Below are positions 8,955 through 22,262 of a stretch of DNA of 64,000 nt, piece after piece. Source of the DNA: Diphasiastrum complanatum (taxonomy: Eukaryota > Streptophyta > Lycopodiopsida > Lycopodiales > Lycopodiaceae); the NCBI GenBank assembly GCA_029204225.1, contig CM055103.1, positions 41,685,368-41,749,367 of the forward strand, written 5' to 3'. Below the pieces are notes generated by a model. That model had not been told where the DNA came from, ran no database searches, and saw nothing but the letters and a program-made list of their open reading frames with translations. The translations under genes and the position numbers were made by a program. Numbering within the stretch: the stretch's first letter is position 1; every line of letters starts with the position of its first letter.

Positions 8955-10841
8955 ATGATCATTTTACACATTGATTCCCGCATGGATCATCTTGAGAGTC
9001 GTATTGATCGTATACTTTCTAGCCTCGAGACTATCCTACCACGAGGGGATACCACCCCCCCAGACATTCATCATCATCCTGGTAAAGCACCTTTATTTCC
9101 TATTTTGAGTACGCCTGCTCCTGCTCCTGCTCCATCTCCATCTTCAGGAGGTGCTTTTGGTAGTACGTTTGGTCTCCCTTCATATAGTGCTAGTTCTTAT
9201 GGGTCTCCTTTCGGGTCTTCTGTACCACCACCTGGATTTCCCTCCGCACCACCAAGATTTCCTTCTTCTACTTTTTCAAGTAATCTTGAGCCTCATTTTG
9301 CTCGTGATTTTCATGATCACATCCAGCTTACTACTTATTCTGGTTCATCTGATGGGAATATCTTGGAAAATTGGTTCTCTAAGTTAGAGACCTATTTTCT
9401 TATGTATCCCAAGATTGAAACCCAGAAAGTGCAGTTGGCTACGTTACATTTAGATGGTCGAGCTCAGACTTGGTGGCGTGTGTATCGCTCTGAACCTACT
9501 CGTGAGGGATTACATATATGGCCTACTTTTCGGCATGATCTTCGTATGGCTATGATTGACCCACAGTGGTTGGTTCGTCAACGTGATCTGTTTCGTAGCC
9601 TTCGCCATACTAGTCATTTGACTGCTTATATTGATCAGTTTACTGAGCGTTCTTACCTTTTTACTGATCTTCATCCTACAAAGCTTATTTCACGTTTTAT
9701 TGCTGGTCTTAGAGGCTCCTTACGATATGATGTTTCCTCTTTTCGGCCTCCTACTCTCTCAGATGCTATCTCCTTGGCTACTACCCTGCAGCATAAGTAT
9801 TCTGAGTTGTCCACTTCTTCTCGTTTTTCTCGCCCTCTTTCCACTGCTTCTCCTACTTTGGCTTCTTCTACTACCGTTCCCCCTCGCCCTTCTACACCTC
9901 GCGCTGCCTTTGTTCGTCGTTATTCAACCGCAGTGTTCCCTGAGACTCAGCAGAAGCGCCTCTGTTATCGCTGTAAGAGTCCAGATCATCTTGCCCGTGA
10001 TTGTCGACAGTCTCTTGGTCCTACCACTGTTTTTTACCATGAGGCTCTTACTCCTCATGATTCTGATGTTTATATCCAGGTTCTTGATACTCCTGACCCA
10101 CATTCTGTTGATGAGCCGGCTGACCCGCTTCCTAATGATCCTGCTTCTGCCGCTTGCCATGCGCAGTGGGCTGGGCGTCCTGGTCCTCGTTCTATTCAGT
10201 TACGTGTTCGCATTTTGGGACGAGAGTATATTGCTTTGGTGGATACGGGCAGTACACACTCATTTATTAGCAGTTACATTTCCACCAGGATTCATGCTAC
10301 ACCTATTTCTGCTACACAGTCTCTCAGTGTCAAGGTTGCTAGCTCACATACTTTTATCAGCTCTCAGATGTTTCAGGGCTTGGACTATAGCAAGGGTGCC
10401 TTCTCTGGACAGGCAGATTTCTATATTATTCCTATGGAGCGCTATGACATTATTCTTGGTGCAGATTGGTTTTCATCCCTTGGTACTATTGTTGTGGATC
10501 TTTCTCAGCAGACATTGTCTTTTACACATGCTGGTCGGCATCATTTACTTTCTGGTATTGATTCCCAGGGTGACTATCAGTTGGTTACTCGGAAGCAGTT
10601 TATGCATAGCCTGCCAAAGGCTCAGGGTGCACCTCTTTTTATCATTCAGAGTACATCAGTTGCTGCTCCTCCTGCTCCATCCATGGGTCCTCTTCCTAAG
10701 GTGATTTCTGACTTATTGCATCGGTATTTTGTGGTCTTTTCAGAACCTACGTCTCTGCCAACAGCTATGCCTATTTTTTCACGATCCGCATTTGACCTGG
10801 GTCTTTCAGACCTTCTTGTAACATTCATACTGCGGTTATAG
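8955..10841 (+). pseudogene. G2 gag-protease, truncated before RT
   Basis: The frame encodes a retrotransposon gag with a short coiled N-terminus, a Pro/Ser-rich spacer, and a gag core around TWWRVYRSEPTREGLHIW and DPQWLVRQRDLFRSL. A zinc knuckle CYRCKSPDHLARDC lies near residue 338. A pepsin-like protease follows with ALVDTGSTHSFIS near residue 430 and DIILGADWF near residue 500. The likely native start is ATG at 8912 (reading MATSSSEDPPQSS), which meets a stop after 13 codons and is out of frame, so the copy is broken at its N-terminus. The frame ends shortly after PKVISDLLHRYFVVFSEP, the start of the RT region. Confidence 0.85.
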
Positions 10842-10965
10842 TACTCATGTTAGTCATTTACATTCAGAGCACATTAGTTCTCTACTTGTACTTTATATTT
10901 TGTATTACGTGGAGTCGTTACACACACTCCCTCTGTTACCACACTTGACATGTATCTTTAATAAA

Positions 10966-10970
<5 letters not shown>
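10842..10970 (+). mobile_element. LINE 3' end, hairpin lost
   Basis: This short piece resembles LINE 3' UTR, with ACACTTGACATGTATC then TTTAATAAAGC running into (CT)n. The hairpin segment present in other copies is missing between them. Confidence 0.6.

Positions 10971-11036
<66 letters not shown>
10971..11036 (+). repeat. (CT)n microsatellite, 66 bp
   Basis: Pure CT tract following a LINE tail and preceding the next LINE copy. Confidence 0.97.
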
Positions 11037-11037
<1 letters not shown>

Positions 11038-13078
11038 GTCCATCCTCACGGCCCAAGCATCGACGTCATCGACCATATAACCCATGGTAAAACCAAGAAT
11101 GCAACCACCTCCATCAGAATTTGATCTATGCACGTTGCCACCTTCCCCATATGGTAAAGGATTTATCTCGTATATACCATAGGACTACCTAAAAGAAGAA
11201 AATTGTATACGAGATCAGCCAAGGTAAGAAGGTAGGACCTCCTTTTTAGTTCTTCATCGGCATCCTTTTGGAAGAAATTCCTCCCACGAGCACCTCCACC
11301 CCATATCACAGATCTCAGCACATGGGTAACATATGCCACATCATTGTACACCGTATCTGCTGCACCCCCACTTCCCACGCCCACATCCACAGACACTTTT
11401 GACATATTCACCCCGGACCTGGTAGAAGAGGCAATCACACGACTACACTCACATAAAGCCAAAGACATATTAGAGGCTAAACTTCTGAAGTATGCTCCTA
11501 ACATCCTCTCACCATTCCTCTCCATCTTATTCAACCACACTGTCATATCTGGATTCTCTTCCCCGTGGTCCACAAACCTTATCCATCCTATCCAGAAAGG
11601 CGATGATCCTATGAAAGTCGACAACTATCGCACCATCATGATTAGCCACCTCTTCGCCAAAGTCTATGGTTCTATTCTACAGTCAAAGATCAGCGCGGAG
11701 ATGGACACTAGAGCACTTCATGCTATTGGCCAGGCAGGTTTCAAACTAGGATAAACTACATCGGATCATATTTTCACCCTGAGATCCGTCATTGAGGAGG
11801 CCAGGCAAAGAGAGAGCATGTGGTTATGGTGTTCAACACTTCCAGATTCTTCATGATACGGCATGAGCTTATATGAGATGGCCATCCACTTGAAATAGTT
11901 GACTCCTACACATATCTAGGTATTCTCCGGTCCCACTTTCAGTACGAGACAGGCAATTGTTTCCCGGCTACAACATTGGCAGATTTGGAGACTATGTTTC
12001 AGCTCACATATTAGGGATGCGACTAGTAAGTGTCGACTCTTTGACACTATGGTCGTCCCCTTGGCCTTGTATGCAGCAAAGACATGGAGTACTGGTTTGA
12101 CAGCCACTGAGTGGGCATGCATCTCACGACTCCAGATCCATGTGTTATCTCGGAGGATACAGGCTAAGTAGGCTAAGCCATCAATACCACGTCAGATTAT
12201 TTTGGCAGAGTTTGTTGTCCCCCCCCATTCAGATTGAGGCCTTCTTCCACATTGTCATTTTCATATAGAGATTGGAGGATCTACAAGGTGGAGACACACA
12301 GTATAATGCAACAGCTTTGTCATCATCCCGGCACTTACGTTTAGAGGGACACACCTTCTCATGTTATTCCCAGGCCCGTCATCTTCTTTCCACATTGGGT
12401 ATTCAGATCACTGACCTACCTGCTGGCACTCATCAATATATTCAGAGCATCTAAACAGGGCATATCCTTAGAGTACTTGGCAAGGTCCACTAGGGACCAA
12501 GAGCGAGTTCTATCGCACACATTTTCTATCTCTAGATCCAACTGGATGTCCTATAGTACTTGTGGATACATGTTGGAGAGTATCTCACATAGACTAGGGA
12601 TAGTGATGGGTTAGTTTCGGGTTTCATCACATCAGCTAGCCATTGAGACTGGCAAATATAGTGGCACCTTCCGCCTATTTTTGTAGTATGTGTGACACAC
12701 ATGAGGTAGAGGATGAGTCACATTTTCTCTTCAGATGCCCAGCTTATTATGAGATATGAGGGAGATATTATTGCTTGTTCAAAGATCACCCAACCACACT
12801 TTCTACCTTGATATCATATGAGGACCCCAGATGTGTTCCATTGATGATTCGGGAGATGTCAGACTTGCAGATGACGACATTGGACAGGAATGCACCCCCC
12901 CGATATAGCTGAGCATCAAGGAGCGCCTATCCCGCCAGAGACAAAGACAGGAGGTAGCCTTGAGAAGTGATTCTGACGAAGAGGCTGAGATTCCAAATGC
13001 TTCCAGACACAGACGGCAGAGACTGTGTCGACGTCCAGAGCTTGTTTCTCAATATTTCATTGCTGCTATCCTTTTGCA
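11037..13078 (+). mobile_element. LINE copy C, truncated and heavily deleted
   Basis: It begins directly after the CT tract and carries the linker between endonuclease and RT, the start of RT, then a large deletion and the C-terminal domain. It ends around 13078 without a recognisable 3' tail, so the 3' UTR is also lost or replaced by the next LINE. The right boundary is approximate. Confidence 0.7.
11170..12895 (+). pseudogene. LINE copy C ORF2 remnants
   Basis: The open part 11344-11754 reads STDTFDIFTPDLVEEAITRL, then LLKYAPNILSPFLSILFNHT and DNYRTIMISHLFAKVYGSIL, ending at a stop after GQAGFKLG. The RT core with YADD is missing: the sequence jumps from the EEARQ region at about 11805 to MVFNTSRFF near 11828. 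Later frames give HVEDESHF-like residues of the zinc knuckle (about 12690-12740) and PAYYEI. Several frameshifts and stops are present. Confidence 0.7.
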
Positions 13079-13357
13079 ATAGATCCTCAACAGTTTGAGT
13101 TTTGAAAATTTGATTTTTCTTGATCTCAAAATTTTCGCAGTCTATAAAACACATACAGTCCGTAGGGATCCGTACCGTACTGCAAGTACAAGCTAACGAC
13201 TGCGTAGTGTTTTGTCTTACCTTCGATTTGAATCAATTTTTTGGGTCAATTAAACTTCGTATAAAAAAGTTACGCTCATTTTCAAAAAACTGCTTGACTA
13301 GGGTTTTGCTTCCTCTTTGATCTATCTCCTACAAATCATCCTACGGCTTCGTTTCGC

Positions 13358-14330
13358 TTGCCTCCAAGCTTTGTCTTGAGCACAAAGCGTGCTAAGAAGT
13401 TTATGTCTACAGGCTCTCACAAACGTCTTCATACTTTCAAAATTGCATCTACCATGCCAACCGATTTTGTCAGCGCTCGACTGCCACAAGTCGCTGCTTC
13501 GTCCTCAGCTGCTATGGGAGACACATGCCACACCTACACACAGCACACCACTCCTGAGAACATATCCTCGCGAAATAAGTACATTTCCAAGCAATCTACC
13601 GCTTTTCTTTCACAACTCAATGAACTTCGTGCGGATTTGCTTACTAAGACTGCCACGATTGACGCTGAACAGACTGAAATTGCTTCTCTTTGTGTTGCGC
13701 TTAGTGCTTTGCAGAGGGACATCATCCCTAATATCTCCCGTGCTGCTGAGGATACTAAGGCATCCATGAGTAAGCTTCTCGTACTTGAGCGCCAAATACA
13801 TGACACTCTTGAGTGCACTGCCCGGATTCCCGTTCTTGAACAGCGGCTTCATGAGACTGTGGAACATGTACAGAAGGTACCTACTCTCGAGCAAGAAGTA
13901 CGTGAGACCAAATCATGGGCTTCTATCCTGAGATCATCTACCACCTCTTCGTCTTCTATAGCACCCTTCTTAGACATCAAGGCGTCTTGGCAGAACAACG
14001 TCGGGATGACAAAGAGCTCAACTTAAGATTCCGGGGTCTTCCTACTGAGGGCACAGCACTGGACCAGGTTACCTCTTTGCTCTCAGTTCCAGGTATCCAA
14101 TATGCTTGGCGCCTCCAGCATGATCCGAAGGTATTATTTGTCAAATTCAAAACTATGGACGACCGGTAGACAACGCTTCATGCGCGTCATACTCTTCGAG
14201 GCTCTCAGATTTACATAGATGATGACCTTGCCAATGGTTACAGCTTAAAACTATTATTCAGGAGGCAAGGACAAAACAACAACGGGTGGTATTCACAAAT
14301 GGCAACCCTCGCTTTTTCTCCAAGCGTCAA
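13358..14330 (+). pseudogene. LINE copy D ORF1 (coiled coil plus RRM-like region)
   Basis: The open frame 13358-14026 gives a Ser/Thr-rich N-terminus followed by a long helical, heptad-like stretch (LNELRADLLTKTATIDAEQT, then LERQIHDTLECTARIPVLEQ). A frameshift near 13990 continues into ELNLRFRGLPTEGTALDQV and VLFVKFKTMDDR, which correspond to the LNIRVRG and LVLRF blocks of other ORF1 copies here (L1-type RRM-like nucleic-acid-binding domain). A stop at 14167 and another shift lead to IYIDDDL. The likely role was RNA binding and chaperoning in the LINE RNP. Confidence 0.7.
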
Positions 14331-14576
14331 TAGGACGTTAGGGTACTCGGGCATGGGAGCAACCCGATAGCCCTGGCTAGCGTCACATTCGGTTTTTGGA
14401 ATTGCGACGGCCTCTCCACCTCTTCTACAGCGGCTGACCTTGACACCTATCTGTGTTCGGCTGATTTTCTACTTTTTGCAGAGACATATGAGTCTTCCAC
14501 ACACGCACTTCCGCACATTTCTGGTTTTCAGTGGATTTCTGCTCCACGACCTATGCTACAGGGCAGGATACTCTTT

Positions 14577-14843
14577 GTACATATGCAAAGATTGTCAAAA
14601 ACATGTATTACAAAACAAACTACCCAAATTTTTGTCACCTATAAATATGTCTTTAAATTCTGAAATACCTTCAATTACACAGCTTAATGAATTAGAAGAG
14701 CATTTGTTGGCTCCTAGAATTGCATTTTTACAAATACGAGAATTAGCACATCAAGGTCAGCTTGGAGCAACAGGAAGCATCATAAATGTGCTTGCTAATC
14801 TTAACAAAATCCAAAATATATTACCATGTTTCATTGATGTATA
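14577..14843 (+). mobile_element. Helitron helicase-protein fragment inserted in LINE ORF2
   Basis: Inside the endonuclease region a stretch of AT-rich sequence encodes ICKDCQKHVLQNKLPKF, then LNELEEHLLAPRIAFLQIRE and GQLGATGSIINVLANLNKIQ. This pattern (Cys pair, LNxLExxLLAPRIxFxxIREL, then G-x-G-x-I-NV) is that of the DUF6570 region found N-terminal to the helicase-like domain of Helitron Rep/Hel proteins. Flanking bases return to LINE endonuclease code on both sides, with about 25 LINE residues missing. No Helitron ends are visible, so this is a captured or filler fragment. Confidence 0.65.
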
Positions 14844-15084
14844 TTCCTATTCGGTTGGTGTCTCAGGATACTTATGGCCGTTACTTGTGGCTTCAGATTA
14901 TTGCATCCTTCTTGGGGCTGGACCATGACTTGTTTGTTGCAGTGTGCTACTTTGCTCCCCACACTTCAGTGTTTATGGATTTGGGAGGTGATCCTGTACA
15001 GGCCCTTTCTGACGGCGTTGCTAGACTCTCTCTACAGGTTTACATATTGCTTGCAGGGGACTTTAACGCATGCACAGACGCTCG

Positions 15085-15195
15085 CCCGATTGAGTTCTAT
15101 GCTAACACACTTTCTCTTCATCCGTTGGGGGTACCTCTTATGCCCGATTGAGTTCTATGCTAACACACTCTCTTCATCCGTTGGATACCTCTTCT
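15085..15195 (+). repeat. Tandem duplication inside LINE copy D
   Basis: A unit of about 58 bp beginning CCCGATTGAGTTCTATGC is repeated immediately (second unit at 15143, about 53 bp, with small deletions). It disrupts the endonuclease frame. Confidence 0.85.
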
Positions 15196-18100
15196 GCCCG
15201 TTATTCTCGGGACTCATCAGCGACGGTTACGCTTTTTGGGGAATAGCTTCTGAGGTTGGCTCAAGCACATGGTCTCATTATCCTTAACTGTCTTCTTCAG
15301 TGGCCATCCTCCTCTACATATACTTGCCACCCATTTGGTGGCGGTCACATCGTAGTGGACTATTTAATTGCATCTCCTGCTTTATTGCCCTGCCTGGCAT
15401 CTTCACCATCTCTACCCCGATGCTCGCTGATCACTCTCTGCTCTACCTCTCCTCCCCAGCGCCAAGTCCACCTTCCCTCGTTGTTCGACCCACCCGCTAT
15501 CGAATGACCTCCTCATCAATCCCAAGCCTATGTTGCCCATGTCTCTCATCTTCTGGACCACTTTCCTTCCTCCTTTGATGTCACTACCCAAGCCTCCTTT
15601 TTGTCACACGCCTTGACTACCGCCGTTCATGCCATTGCGCCCCCTCGCCGCTTCTCTTCTCATCGTTGTACCCATAATAAATGGTATGACAACGAATGTT
15701 CTTTCTTCCAAAAATATGTCGAGTTCCTCAAATTCTCCAATTCTACACTTTCTTCTTCCGCAAAAAGCAGCTTCATTTCCTTCTCCACAAAAAGAAAGTG
15801 GCCTACTTTTCTTCCCGTTCCTCCTACCTCCTTCGCTCCCTCCACTCTGCTTCCTCGGCTACTTTTTGGAAGATCTTTCTTCATAAGCCCCTATTTATTG
15901 CACCCATCCCTCTTCAATCCTGGGTCGACTATGCAACCAACCTATATACAACTGCTCACCCTTCCATCTCTCTTTCTTCTCGTCCTACCCACTTTGACCT
16001 CTTTGCTCCTGACATGCTTGAAGCCACCATCTGCAAACTCAAGAACACGTCTGACATTGACCTCCTTTCAGCCGAGCTCCTCAAACCAGTTGCCAAACTC
16101 CCCTACCCTTTCTTGGCCCGCTGTTTCAACCACTCTGTCGTTGATGGTTTCCCCATACCTTGGGCCACCAATCTCCTTCACCCCATTCTTAAAGCAGTCG
16201 ATGCCATGAATGTCCACAACTATCGCACTATTATAATTGGTCATACCATGGCCAAGTTGTACGCCCCTATTCTCCAGAACTTTGTTACGGCAGAGGCTGA
16301 TTCTCGACTATTGTCTGCGACTGGCCAGGCTGGCTTCCACCGGGGTTATAGCACTCTTGATCATGTCCTCACCCTACGTACTATCATTGAGGAGGCAAAG
16401 CATATGGGCAAGAAGGTATTTGCTTGTTTCGTTGATCTCTCTAAGGCCTTTGATATTGTTCCCCGTCATCTTTTGATCAACAGACTACGTCAGCTTGGCT
16501 TTTCCGACTCTCTCGCGGTAGTGGTTGCTCTGTATGAGAGAATTCTAGCACGTATTCGGCTGGGTACTGATTTGTCTTCTCCCATCTGTAGCACGGTTGG
16601 TGTCAAGCAAGGCTGTCCATTGTCCCCTCCGTTGTTTGCACTTTATATTGATGATCTTGAGCGCCTCATTCGTGAAGGTGGAGATGGTTGCCCGCTGGCT
16701 CATTTGCTCATCCCCATTCTGCTTTATGCTGATGACATTGTTCTGATTTCTCCCTCACCAGAAGCATTGCAGTGTCACTTACAGGTCTTACATCGGTTTT
16801 GTGTTGCTTGGGGTCTCTCTGTTCAACACCAATCGACAGAGCCTTCACAATTATCAATTCTTCTATGACGGCCAAGAAGTCGACATTGTTGCCTCTTATA
16901 CTTACTTGGGAGTCCTATTTACTGCGCCCCTTCTTGGTTTCCGCCAGGTTGCATTTGCGCACATTTCCTCCGGTCTTTCAGCATTGGTCCAGTTCGAGCG
17001 AGGTTGTACAATGAATCATATTTTTGATCCCGCTACTAGATGCCAGTTGTTTCACACATGGGTGGTTCCAGCAGTGATGTATGCCTCCGAGATTTGGTTG
17101 CCAGGACTTTCTCTCCAAGACTGGGCAAGCATTTCCCGCATTCAGGCCACTATGTTGTGTTGCATGATACGTGCCAAGACTACCACCCCTCATGATATCC
17201 TATGTGCTGAGTTTGCTACTCCTCCAATCATCCTTGAGGCTTTTTCTGCCTTATTCTTTCAGCGGATTCAAGAGATTCGTGCATCTCACCCGGATAGATA
17301 CATAGTTGTTGCGATTACTTCTTCACGTGTCCTTGCTGATTCCCATGCCAAACTCTCCTGGCGTCTGATCTCTTACGACATCTGGGCATCTCTATCATGG
17401 ATCTTCCTCGTGATACGCATTCATATATCCGAGGCTATTTATTCCGTCGATATATGCAGCAGACTTGGAGCTCCCTCCCACCTTCCCGCATTCGACTGAG
17501 CCATTACCAGACACACACACTTCCTCTCTCTGGATCCTTCTTGTTTGCCATTGTTGTCGCTCTATCTCTCACAGCCCCTATTACACGGCCTGCGCTATTG
17601 TCTTACGCAGTTGCGCATTTCCTCTCATCAGCTTGCTATTGAGGCCGGTCATGCATGGGATATCCCCGGGTGCGTCGTCTATGTCGCTTGTGCTCATTGT
17701 TGTAGGAGGTGGAAGATGAAGCCCATTTCCTCCTTAGATGTCCGTTCTATTATGAGATACCGGGGGAGGTAATATTGTCTCTTTGGCGATGGCCCGCATC
17801 TGCTTGTACCAGATCACCTGGGGTTAGACTCCTAGCAGCTACTTTTCATTGGCTTCTTTCGGACTCGAGCACATGTTGATGACTCCGATGATGAAATTCC
17901 TATCCATGTGCCACCGCAGAAAAAGCCCAGATGTAGTCGCCACTTGCCTCCAACTGTACACTCCACTCAGCAAACACTTCACACTTACTTTCGCTAATAT
18001 GTACTTATTCTCCACCTGGCCCAATTTGTGGGCATTGGTACTTTTTCTGTAGTTCTTTTTGTTATACCTGGCCCAAGTTGTGGGCTTATTTCACTTCTGC

Positions 18101-18199
18101 TTTGTTCTACTTTCATTCCTAGCTAGTTTATAGCATTTTGCGGCCACGTCCTCCTATGGATGATGCTCCCACTGTTGCTTGGCCCAAAAGACGTTAATA

Positions 18200-19079
<880 letters not shown>

Positions 19080-19237
19080 CTGTTAGCAGTATACATGCTC
19101 CCACATGTTTCTAATAGCATCACATCTATTTCAGTTTATAGCTTTAGCTCTAGATTGCTACTTTGTTACTGTTTTGGAGACGTTTCATACGTTCCTATGG
19201 TTACCACATACTTGACATGTACATTTACTAGTCTTAT

Positions 19238-19251
19238 ATGCCTTTTGGCAT
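19238..19251 (+). other. LINE 3' terminal hairpin
   Basis: Perfect ATGCC-TTTT-GGCAT hairpin in the tail of copy E, followed by GGAAAAGACATTAATAAAG. Confidence 0.75.
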
Positions 19252-19270
19252 GGAAAAGACATTAATAAAG

Positions 19271-19397
<127 letters not shown>

Positions 19398-19479
19398 AAT
19401 TGAATTCGCGATTAGTAAAGCCCAATCCCATAAAGCGAAGGACGTCGACTCTCTTAACACAGACTTCCTTTAACCTGTC

Positions 19480-21445
19480 TCCCAGCTTCTCTCTCCTTAC
19501 ATTGCCCACACTTTTAACTTGGCTGTTACGTCGGGCTTCCCCACCAACTGGTGCACGAATTCTCAATCCAATTCTCAAGGCTGGTGATCCAATGAACGTG
19601 GATAACTATTGCACTCTCATGATCAGTCACACGATGGCGAAGCTTTATGGCTCAATTCTATAGTCTATGGTTGGATCCCAGGCGGAATCAGATGAGTTAT
19701 TTGCTCTTGGACAGGCTGGCTTTAGACCCGGATACTCTACCATTGATCATGCATTTGTCCTACGCTGCATCATAGAGGAGGCTCGACATTGGAGACAGAG
19801 AGTATACTGCTGCTTTGTGGATTTCCGCAAGACCTTTGACTCCGTTCCACGGCACCTGCTACTTCAGCGCTTATCTTCACTTGGCTTCTCACAGGATATC
19901 ATTATGGCTATCAGCACCTTATATGAGAGGGTTTTAGCACGTTTCAGAGATGGCAACAGCTGGTCGCCTTCTATCCAGAGCACAGTTGGAGTCAAGCAGG
20001 GATGTCCACTCTCTCCCACTCTTTTTGCATTGTACATTGATGATCTAGAGCGGATCATCAAGGAGGGGGGTGATGGATGTCCTCTTGCTGATGTTATTAT
20101 TCCTATCCTACTGTATGCGGATGATGTGGCATTGATATCCTCTACAGCCTCTGGATTAATCTTGATGCTCTATATGGTTTTTGCTTAATGTGGGGCTTGA
20201 CGGTGAATATTGCTAAGACCAAAGTTATGGTGTTTAACACAAATCGGCAGCATATGAGAGATGATGCTTTTTATTATGATGCACAGCAGCTGGAGATTGT
20301 TACATCATACACCTATCTAGGTGTATTATTCACTGGCCCCTTACTCACTTTTCGCTCTACTGCTCTATATCGCAAGCGTAAGGGGCATGCTGCCTTGGTA
20401 CATATGGAGAGAGTGTGTACTACTTACCATATTCATGATCCTACTACCAGAGACCACCTTTTCTCTACAGTAGTCTCACCTGTGGCTATGCACTCTGCGA
20501 AGGTCTGGTGCCCAGGGATGTCTTAGAGTACTTGGCGAGACATCACTCGTCTGCAGATCACCATGTTAGGGAGGATGATTCGTGTGAAGCCGTCAGTTCC
20601 TCATGAGATTCTTTCAGCGGAGTTTGCCTCACTCCCCATGGTGGTAGAGGCTATGTTGCAGATTGTTACCTTTCTACATCGACTTGAGACCATGGATACT
20701 CACAGATACGTGAGGGCAACGCCTACTTCTCAGACTATAGATGGACAACAGGCTAGGTCTTCTTGGTATGGTGATGTGGTGGCTTTCTTTCAATCATGGG
20801 GCTTCTCGATGCTGGATCTCCCACAGGGAACAGACAGCAGCTGTATCGGAGATATTGTCACATAGTATGGGATCGTCCTGACCATGAGAGAGTCAAGCTT
20901 ACCTTCTATGGCACACATATCTTACGCAGAGACAGTTTGGGACTCCCTGTTAGACCTTTATATCTCTCTCTTCCTCTTTCTTTTGGGCTCCGATACAGAT
21001 TGGGACAGTTACGAGTCTCTTCACATCAGCTTGCTATTTAGACAGGCATATATTCAGGCATTTTGAGAGAGCATCGGATATGCCAGATATGGAGGATGAG
21101 TTTCATTTTATCTTTATATGCCCTACATACTATGAAATACGTGGCCGATATCACTGTTTATATCGTGACACCCCTATTACCCTCAGTACATTTTTGGAGT
21201 ATCAAGATCCCAGATGTGTCGGCCTTTTACTACGAGAGATGCTTATGTTGAGAGCCTCTTTGCTACCATCGGAGAGTATTACTGATTCTAACCAGCATCT
21301 CATTACTAGCTTCTTTCAGAAGCGGGAGCGTGATGACCTATCAGATGATGAGGCAGTCATACCGGTGAGGGCGAAGGCCCAGCGTGCTCAGCCACCACCT
21401 CTTGCCAGATCTACGCATGCCTCTAGAGCTACCAGAGCTCCTTGA
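19480..21445 (+). pseudogene. LINE copy F ORF2 (RT and C-terminal domain), broken
   Basis: Upstream linker residues NPILKAGDPMNVDNYCTLMI precede a TAG at 19661-19663. RT then continues 19667-20188: GFRPGYSTIDHAFVLRCIIE, DFRKTFDSVPRHLLLQRLSS, GVKQGCPLSPTLFALYIDDL and LLYADDVALIS. Further frames carry WGLTVNIAKTKVMVFNTNRQ (20188-20526), MLGRMIRVKPSVPHEIL (20563-20865), and the C-terminal knuckle and YYEIRGRYHCLYRD (21080-21445). In this copy the first Cys of the knuckle lies before a frame change near 21065. All catalytic RT residues are present but the frame is broken several times. Confidence 0.8.
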
Positions 21446-21742
21446 TCACAGCCCACAGCTGCTATGGGTATCAGACGCTTTTTTCGAGACTGATATTTAT
21501 CCTTTTACTTTCCTCAGCAGAGCAGGCGGTTAAGCTCTTGCACCTGTACCCTCTTCAGAGCTGGAGGTTAAGCTCTTGTGTATCTGCTCTTTTTATGCAT
21601 TTTATGATTCTATATTGGCTATGTCTTTTCCTAGCTCGAGAGAGTTCTATTTTGTCTTTTCCATTTAGACTAGTGTTTTTTATTATGTTGTCCGACATGG
21701 ACAGTAATCCTACGAGACATGTACTTATTCATTTTGTCTTAT

Positions 21743-21756
21743 GTGCCCTTGGGCAC
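21743..21756 (+). other. LINE 3' terminal hairpin, GTGCCC variant
   Basis: Perfect stem GTGCCC / GGGCAC with a TT loop. Compared with ATGCC / GGCAT the outer A-T pair is G-C and a C-G pair is added, so both sides changed together. AGACATTAATA follows. Confidence 0.78.
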
Positions 21757-21772
21757 TCAACAGACATTAATA

Positions 21773-21886
<114 letters not shown>

Positions 21887-21891
21887 GTGGG

Positions 21892-22249
21892 TGTAATAGA
21901 TCCTAACACCACAGTAGGGCAAACACTAACTGATCCACCCAACCTTGCCTACTCCCTGATATAGAGTAAGCCCCTCCTAGCCCAGTGTGAGGACTGGTAG
22001 CATGCAACTGCCAAGTGTCGGCCACGTGGCACTGACGTGGCCGACTGCACGTCGGGACCCAACTGGGGGCCCTATCCTGCTGACAGGGTCCCTAGGCTGT
22101 GTTAGGCCCGCCATGGCTATGGACCGTGCTGGGGCACACTACTCACACTGTCTTGCCCTGTTGGTCATGTACGCTGGACACGACCCTGACTGTGGTATCT
22201 GACCTATCTGTGTTCTCTAGGGTTCGGCACTGGTTACGAGCTCGTAACA
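21892..22249 (-). repeat. 3' LTR of the chromovirus
   Basis: On the minus strand it starts TGTTACGAGCTCGTAACC and ends GGATCTATTACA. It differs from 27844-28201 at one visible base (near 21959). Confidence 0.93.
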
Positions 22250-22262
22250 CTCCCTCCCCCTT
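22250..22262 (-). promoter_or_regulatory. Polypurine tract
   Basis: On the minus strand AAGGGGGAGGGAG lies directly before the 3' LTR, the expected primer for plus-strand DNA synthesis. Confidence 0.82.

Larger units (their letters stand above)
7603..10841 (+). mobile_element. Gypsy family G2, copy 1, truncated at both ends
   Basis: A partial 5' LTR (7603-7806) is followed by a primer binding site, a repeat-rich leader and a gag-protease reading frame. The layout and sequence match the element at 50814-56057. The left part of the LTR is missing at the boundary with the chromovirus LTR, which suggests the chromovirus inserted into this LTR. The right side ends just after the protease and the start of RT, where LINE tail sequence begins. 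Confidence 0.85.
14375..17790 (+). pseudogene. LINE copy D ORF2 (APE endonuclease, RT, CCHC)
   Basis: The endonuclease begins FGFWNCDGLS near 14392 and continues DFLLFAETYESS; later it has LFVAVCYFAPHTS and LLAGDFNACTDARP (about 14930-15085). RT is open over 15696-16868 with NYRTIIIGHTMAKLYAPI, DLSKAFDIVPRHLL, GVKQGCPLSPPLFALYIDDL and LLYADDIVLIS. Another frame (16801-17499) carries YTYLGVLFTAPL and SISRIQATMLCCMIRAKTTT. The C-terminal block LRISSHQLAIEAGHA and a disrupted zinc knuckle near 17680-17750 follow. Frameshifts, a 267-bp foreign insert and a tandem duplication disrupt it. Confidence 0.8.

Noticed and set aside
9631-10704. A 357-codon hydrophobic open frame on the plus strand
   Set aside because: It is the +1 shadow of the gag-protease frame 8955-10841, which has clear zinc knuckle and protease motifs.
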